This document shows, in pieces, positions 5,838-8,724 of a stretch of 8,724 nt of DNA (position 1 is its first letter; each line of letters opens with the position of its first letter). This DNA comes from Candidatus Solibacter sp. Its GTDB lineage: Bacteria; Acidobacteriota; Terriglobia; Bryobacterales; Bryobacteraceae. The notes beneath the pieces are model-generated. The model was given only the letters and a program-made list of their open reading frames with translations. It was not told the DNA's origin and ran no database searches. Both the position numbers and the translations under genes were made by a program. The stretch covers positions 1 through 8,724 of the forward strand of contig JADGNT010000167.1 in the NCBI GenBank assembly GCA_017883345.1, in the 5' to 3' direction.

Positions 5838-6994
5838 CGCTTTCGAAAGACGAAATCCTCCGCTACTCGCGCCACCTGATCGTCCCCGAGGTCGGGATGG
5901 AAGGTCAGTTGAAGCTCAAGGCTGCCAAGGTCCTGCTGGTCGGCGCCGGAGGGCTCGGCGCACCGCTCGGCCTCTATCTCGCCGCCGCCGGCATCGGCCG
6001 CATCGGCCTGGTGGATTTCGACGTGGTCGATTTCACCAACCTGCAGCGCCAGGTGATTCACTTCACCAAGGACGTGGGCCGCAACAAGATCGATTCCGCC
6101 GCCGAGAAGATGCAGGCGCTCAACCCCAACGTCGAGATTGTCAAGCACGAGGTCGCGCTCTCCAGCGAAAACGCCATGGAGATCCTCCAGGATTACGACC
6201 TGGTGGTGGATGGCACCGACAATTTCCCCACGCGCTACCTGGTCAACGACGCCTGCGTGCTGCTCGGCAAGCCCAACGTCTACGGTTCCATTTTCCGTTT
6301 CGAAGGCCAGGCCACCGTCTTCGCCTACCAGGGCGGCCCCTGTTATCGCTGCCTCTATCCCGAACCGCCGCCGCCCGGCCTGGTGCCGAGTTGCGCCGAA
6401 GGCGGCGTGCTCGGCATCCTGCCCGGCACCATCGGCCTGATCCAGGCCACCGAAACCGTGAAACTGATCCTGGGGATCGGCGAACCGCTGGTGGGACGCC
6501 TCCTGCTGTATGACGCGCTCGGCATGCGCTTCCGCGAACTCAAGCTGCGCAAGAACCCCGAGTGCCCCATCTGCGGCGAGCACCGGACAATCACCAAGCT
6601 GATCGATTACCATCAATTCTGCGGCGTGCCGCAACACGTGCCGCAAGAAGCCCCGAAGCAGGAGAGCAAGGTGACCGAAGGCGAAATCGAAGTAACCGAA
6701 GTCAAAGAGAAGCTGGACCGGGGCGATAAGTTCGTCCTGATCGACGTGCGCGAACCCCACGAACACCAGATCTGCAACATCCCGGCGGCCAAACTGATTC
6801 CGCTCGGCGAAGTCGGCAGGCGCCTGGACGAACTCGATCCCGAAGCCGACATCGTGATCCACTGCAAGAGCGGCATGCGCAGCGCGCGCGCCTGCGGCAT
6901 CCTGAAAGCAGCAGGCTTCAAACACGTGCGCAACATGAAGGGTGGCATCCTCGCCTGGAGCGACCAGGTGGATCGCAGCGTGCCGAAATACTAA
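5834..6994 (+). CDS. moeZ: MoeZ-type sulfur carrier adenylyltransferase/sulfurtransferase (MoeB-rhodanese fusion)
   Basis: A 386-residue E1-like enzyme with a C-terminal rhodanese domain, near the usual MoeZ length. The ThiF/MoeB domain has the nucleotide-binding VGAGGLG (36-42), DFDVVDFTNLQRQ (61-73) with Arg72, DGTDNFPTRY (126-135), the putative adduct Cys187 in VPSCAEGG, and zinc ligand pairs Cys170/Cys173 and Cys244/Cys247. A linker (about 260-283) leads to the rhodanese domain (about 284-386), whose active-site loop HCKSGMRS carries Cys344. The expected role is to adenylate the CysO C-terminal glycine with ATP and transfer persulfide sulfur from Cys344 to make CysO-COSH. In M. tuberculosis moeZ is unlinked to cysO and also serves molybdopterin synthesis; here it closes the operon, arguing for CysO as its partner, though service to other carriers is possible. 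It uses a TTG start with a good GGAGG, overlapping the cysO stop. A hairpin cluster follows the stop. Confidence 0.92.
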   Translation: MTLSKDEILRYSRHLIVPEVGMEGQLKLKAAKVLLVGAGGLGAPLGLYLAAAGIGRIGLVDFDVVDFTNLQRQVIHFTKDVGRNKIDSAAEKMQALNPNVEIVKHEVALSSENAMEILQDYDLVVDGTDNFPTRYLVNDACVLLGKPNVYGSIFRFEGQATVFAYQGGPCYRCLYPEPPPPGLVPSCAEGGVLGILPGTIGLIQATETVKLILGIGEPLVGRLLLYDALGMRFRELKLRKNPECPICGEHRTITKLIDYHQFCGVPQHVPQEAPKQESKVTEGEIEVTEVKEKLDRGDKFVLIDVREPHEHQICNIPAAKLIPLGEVGRRLDELDPEADIVIHCKSGMRSARACGILKAAGFKHVRNMKGGILAWSDQVDRSVPKY

Positions 6995-7000
6995 AGTAGA

Positions 7001-7096
7001 GCGGCCTTTCAGGCTGCAACGTCGGCGTCCTTGCCGACGTTCTGCGAAGAATGCCGGTAGGAATACCGGCATGGCAGGCGTAACGCCCGCGCTACC
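7001..7096. repeat. Tandem-hairpin repeat, copy 1, between convergent genes
   Basis: Four inverted repeats follow each other: GCGGCCT/AGGCTGC (7001-7017, 3-nt loop, one G-U), AACGTCGGC/GCCGACGTT (7018-7041, perfect 9 bp, 6-nt loop), ATGCCGGTA/TACCGGCAT (7051-7072, perfect 9 bp with GGAA loop, a GNRA type) and GGCG/CGCC (7077-7087). The block ends in GCGCTACC. It lies between the ends of moeZ and the Gfo/Idh gene and could stop transcription from both sides, although no T-run follows. The third and fourth hairpins, with flanks gaaga...GGCAT-GGCA...GCTAC, recur in changed form at 8386-8453. Confidence 0.75.
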
Positions 7097-8297
7097 ACCG
7101 CAGCTTGAGATCCGCCGTCCACTTCTCGGTGGAGTTGATGATTTCGTCCCAGGTCACTTCGCGATTCAGATACGCGGCCGTGCGTCCCAGAATCGCCGTC
7201 AGGTTGCTGCGCACCGACTCCTCGTAGTTGTAGATCGGCTTGCCTTCGCGAATCGACGCGATGAACAGCTTCACGTTCTCCACCGCGCCGCCCTTGAACG
7301 TGTCGTCTTTCTCGGCGCCCATCCAGGCGTTCTTCCCGGTGATGCGGACGAGCCCGCCGTAGTGCGAATCGGCGCAGCCATCGATGCCGAACAGGCGCAC
7401 GCACAGGTCGCTGAACGAACCCGTGAGCTGGTTGGAACTGAAATCGGCATGCACGCTGTGGGCGTAGTGGTACTGCACCAGGAAGTGGTCCCACGCGTCG
7501 CCCGCATCGTAGCCGGTGCCGCTCCAATCGGTGCGTCCCCCGCTGCCGTAGGCCTTGGTGGGATGCCCTTGGAGCAGCCAGTTGGCGACGTCGATCACGT
7601 GAATATTCTGCTCCACGATGATGTCGCCGCCGAGCACCTTATCCATATAGAAATTGGACATGCGCCGCTGCCCGGCGTCCATGCCGGGGGTGCCTTTGTC
7701 CTTCGACGGGCGACCCGCGTAGTAGAAGACCTGCGCCAGCACCGGCTTGCCGATATCGCCGCGATGCACGCGCGTCGCCAGTTCCTTATACACGTCGCGC
7801 GACCGCGTCTGGAAGTCCACCCAATAGGTGAGCTTCTTCTCCTGCGCCTTCTTCCCGCTGGCCAGCACGCTCTGGCACCCCGGCACGTCGACCGCGACGG
7901 GCTTGGCCATGTAGACGTGCTTGCCGGCTTCCACCGCGGCCAAAGCCTGTTCCGCGTGGTAGTAGGTGGGAGTCTCGATGACCACCGCATCGAGCGCCGA
8001 TTGCGCCAGTTGGCGCCCCGCGTCGGGCCCGTAGTAAGCGCGCGACGCTGCCACTTTGAACGTGGCCGCGGTCCCATCGAGATGGTCCTTGACCACGTCG
8101 GCCAGCGCCACCACGCGCGCCCCGGTGTGCTCCGGGAAGAAGGGACCGATCCAGTTGCCGCGCCCGCCGCAGCCAATCAGACCCACTTCGACGTTGGAAT
8201 TGGCTTGCGAGCCGAATACGGTGGCCGGCTTCAGGATGAGGATGCCGGTAGCGGCGGTCTTCAGGAAACTGCGGCGCCGGCTTTCATTTTCAGGCAT
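7092..8297 (-). CDS. Tat-exported Gfo/Idh/MocA family oxidoreductase
   Basis: The 401-residue product begins MPENESRRRSFLKTAATG, with a classic twin-arginine RRxSFLK motif (7-13) and a short hydrophobic stretch to about 28, so the folded, cofactor-loaded enzyme is probably exported. The Rossmann domain follows with VGLIGCGGRG (38-47), ALADV (64-68) and VIETPTYYHAEQALAAVEAGKHVYMAKP (106-133); Lys132 takes the place of the catalytic Lys of the usual EKP motif, here preceded by Ala. The C-terminal domain has EQNIHVIDVANWLL (229-242), typical of this NAD(P)-dependent sugar and inositol dehydrogenase superfamily. The substrate cannot be predicted. The frame is open upstream to 8429, but the ATG at 8297 has a perfect AGGAGG 5 nt before it and starts the Tat signal. 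The TAG stop lies inside the hairpin repeat at 7001-7096. It stands alone, convergent with moeZ. Confidence 0.9.
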   Translation of the reverse strand: MPENESRRRSFLKTAATGILILKPATVFGSQANSNVEVGLIGCGGRGNWIGPFFPEHTGARVVALADVVKDHLDGTAATFKVAASRAYYGPDAGRQLAQSALDAVVIETPTYYHAEQALAAVEAGKHVYMAKPVAVDVPGCQSVLASGKKAQEKKLTYWVDFQTRSRDVYKELATRVHRGDIGKPVLAQVFYYAGRPSKDKGTPGMDAGQRRMSNFYMDKVLGGDIIVEQNIHVIDVANWLLQGHPTKAYGSGGRTDWSGTGYDAGDAWDHFLVQYHYAHSVHADFSSNQLTGSFSDLCVRLFGIDGCADSHYGGLVRITGKNAWMGAEKDDTFKGGAVENVKLFIASIREGKPIYNYEESVRSNLTAILGRTAAYLNREVTWDEIINSTEKWTADLKLRW

Positions 8298-8302
8298 GAA
8301 TA

Positions 8303-8308
8303 CCTCCT
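8303..8308 (-). promoter_or_regulatory. Shine-Dalgarno of the Gfo/Idh oxidoreductase gene
   Basis: Minus-strand AGGAGG (8308..8303) stands 5 nt before the ATG at 8297. It excludes the 44-codon upstream extension of the frame, which would lack a ribosome site and bury the Tat signal. Confidence 0.85.
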
Positions 8309-8385
8309 GCTCAGTGAGATGGTAGCAGCCAGAACGGATCCGCGAAGCTACCTCCACAAAACCCTTGGCCGCCGATGAACGCATA

Positions 8386-8453
8386 GCGGCGAGCCGCAAA
8401 CGGAAGAATGCCCCCACGACTGGGGGCATGGCAGCCTAAGAGGCTACGCTACG
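8386..8453. repeat. Tandem-hairpin repeat, copy 2
   Basis: GCGG/CCGC (8386-8397), then ATGCCCCCA-CGAC-TGGGGGCAT (8408-8429, perfect 9 bp), then AGCCT-AAG-AGGCT (8433-8445) and ACGCTACGG. The frame gaaga-ATGCC...GGCAT-GGCA...CGCTAC is shared with 7046-7096, while the inner stem bases differ on both arms so that pairing is kept. The 9-bp AACGTCGGC hairpin of copy 1 is absent here. Confidence 0.72.
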
Positions 8454-8518
8454 GTGCGGCGACGAGCTGCCCCGCAAGAATCGTCGCGGCACGCGAAGAA
8501 ACGAATGGATAGCAGTAC

Positions 8519-8571
8519 GGATGAACGCAGATAGAAACAGGAATGCTTATCGGCGTTCATCCGCGTTCATC
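8519..8571. repeat. GATGAACGC inverted repeat
   Basis: GGATGAACGC-a-GATA (8519-8533) pairs with TATC-g-GCGTTCATCC (8548-8562), a 14-bp stem with one mismatch and a 14-nt loop. A further GCGTTCATC follows at 8563-8571, and a direct GATGAACGC stands alone at 8374-8382. Such GATGAACGC motifs occur as short dispersed intergenic repeats in unrelated bacteria. It may fold in the RNA downstream of recN. Confidence 0.7.
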
Positions 8572-8575
8572 GGCG

Positions 8576-8594
8576 GCTGAATATGCTTTTCAGC
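8576..8594 (-). terminator. Small hairpin behind recN, possible weak terminator
   Basis: GCTGAA (8576-8581) pairs with TTCAGC (8589-8594) around 7 nt, about 33 bp past the recN stop. The stem is short and no U-run follows on the minus strand, so it is a weak candidate; the larger inverted repeat beyond it may contribute. Confidence 0.25.
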
Positions 8595-8626
8595 AGCCTG
8601 CTTGCACTCGCCAGCCCCGCCGCACC

Positions 8627-8724
8627 TTACCCCACGCTCAGCTTGATGAGCTGCTCCGCATTCTTGAGCGCTTCGGGCGTGAGCTTCTGCCCGCTCAACA
8701 TGCGCCCCACTTCGCGGGTCCGCG
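8627..8724 (-). CDS. recN: DNA repair protein RecN, C-terminal end (partial)
   Basis: A minus-strand frame enters from the right edge and ends at TAA (8629..8627), giving 31 residues: RTREVGRMLSGQKLTPEAL followed by KNAEQLIKLSVG. The pattern R-E-V-x-R-M-L-S-G, then T-x-E-A-L-x-N-A-E-x-L-I, is the typical end of RecN, the SMC-like ATPase that acts in double-strand break repair. The ATPase motifs lie outside the window, so the call rests on this C-terminal signature alone. Gene order to the right is unknown. Downstream is a 330-bp spacer rich in hairpins. Confidence 0.8.
   Translation of the reverse strand, partial: RTREVGRMLSGQKLTPEALKNAEQLIKLSVG

Larger units (their letters stand above)
8298..8626. 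other. Gene-free spacer between recN and the Gfo/Idh gene
   Basis: About 330 bp with no supportable gene on either strand. It holds, left to right: the oxidoreductase ribosome site, a lone GATGAACGC (8374-8382), the second tandem-hairpin repeat (8386-8453), a plain stretch (8454-8518), the GATGAACGC inverted repeat (8519-8571) and a small hairpin behind recN (8576-8594). A minus-strand promoter for the oxidoreductase must lie here, but I see no good -35/-10 pair. Confidence 0.6.

Noticed and set aside
5732..7072. 446-codon minus-strand open frame opposite moeZ
   Set aside because: It mirrors a well-conserved E1-rhodanese gene; its start lies in the hairpin repeat and it shows no domain.
7018..7072. 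Classical rho-independent terminator after moeZ
   Set aside because: The hairpins are strong but no T-run follows on either strand, so I annotate a repeat with possible termination activity rather than an intrinsic terminator.
6942..8378. 478-codon plus-strand open frame opposite the Gfo/Idh gene
   Set aside because: It overlaps the moeZ end and the hairpin repeat and is a reading-frame shadow; the minus-strand gene has a ribosome site and Tat signal.
7001..8453. CRISPR-like array from the repeated hairpins
   Set aside because: The two copies are over 1 kb apart with a gene between them, differ in sequence, and have no regular spacers or cas genes.

Overview
The window reads as high-GC chromosomal DNA from a free-living bacterium. 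Acidobacteriota, and within it a Solibacter/Bryobacter-like lineage, is the best guess. This is inferred from the style of the genes (a very large secreted S9 peptidase, a Tat-signal Gfo/Idh oxidoreductase, C-ending codons) and from intergenic hairpin repeats; no rRNA or other marker is present to prove it. No IS element, phage gene, tRNA or CRISPR array is visible. Every intact gene looks functional.

Layout: (1) 1-883, minus strand: the N-terminus of a small membrane protein that may be the AtpZ/AtpI-like first gene of an ATP synthase operon, and upstream of it hemD (uroporphyrinogen-III synthase), 9 bp apart. (2) 884-1009: a spacer almost filled by a large CGCAAAG-type inverted repeat. (3) 1010-3982, minus: a 990-residue exported S9 (prolyl-oligopeptidase family) peptidase with a complete Ser/Asp/His triad. 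(4) 3983-4166: a divergent regulatory region carrying a perfect TTGACA-17-TATAAT promoter reading rightward. (5) 4167-6994, plus: a tightly packed four-gene operon of a CysM-type cysteine synthase, a JAMM/Mec metallopeptidase, a CysO-type sulfur carrier protein and a MoeZ-type E1-rhodanese fusion. (6) 6995-7096: a tandem hairpin repeat between convergent genes. (7) 7092-8297, minus: a Tat-signal Gfo/Idh/MocA oxidoreductase. (8) 8298-8626: about 330 bp without genes, holding a second copy of the hairpin repeat and a GATGAACGC inverted repeat. (9) 8627-8724, minus: the C-terminal end of recN.

The centrepiece is the four-gene operon, which has all the parts of protein-thiocarboxylate-dependent cysteine biosynthesis as known from Mycobacterium tuberculosis (CysO/CysM/Mec/MoeZ). 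By that model MoeZ adenylates the CysO C-terminal Gly-Gly and converts it to a thiocarboxylate with sulfur from its rhodanese domain. CysM then uses CysO-COSH with an activated serine to make a CysO-cysteine adduct, and Mec cuts cysteine off. Two things differ from the textbook case: the E1/sulfurtransferase is in the same operon, and the predicted CysO does not end in Gly-Gly but carries ten further residues. The carrier therefore probably has to be trimmed, most simply by the neighbouring JAMM peptidase. The other notable signal is a pair of related multi-hairpin repeats whose stems differ by matched changes on both arms.
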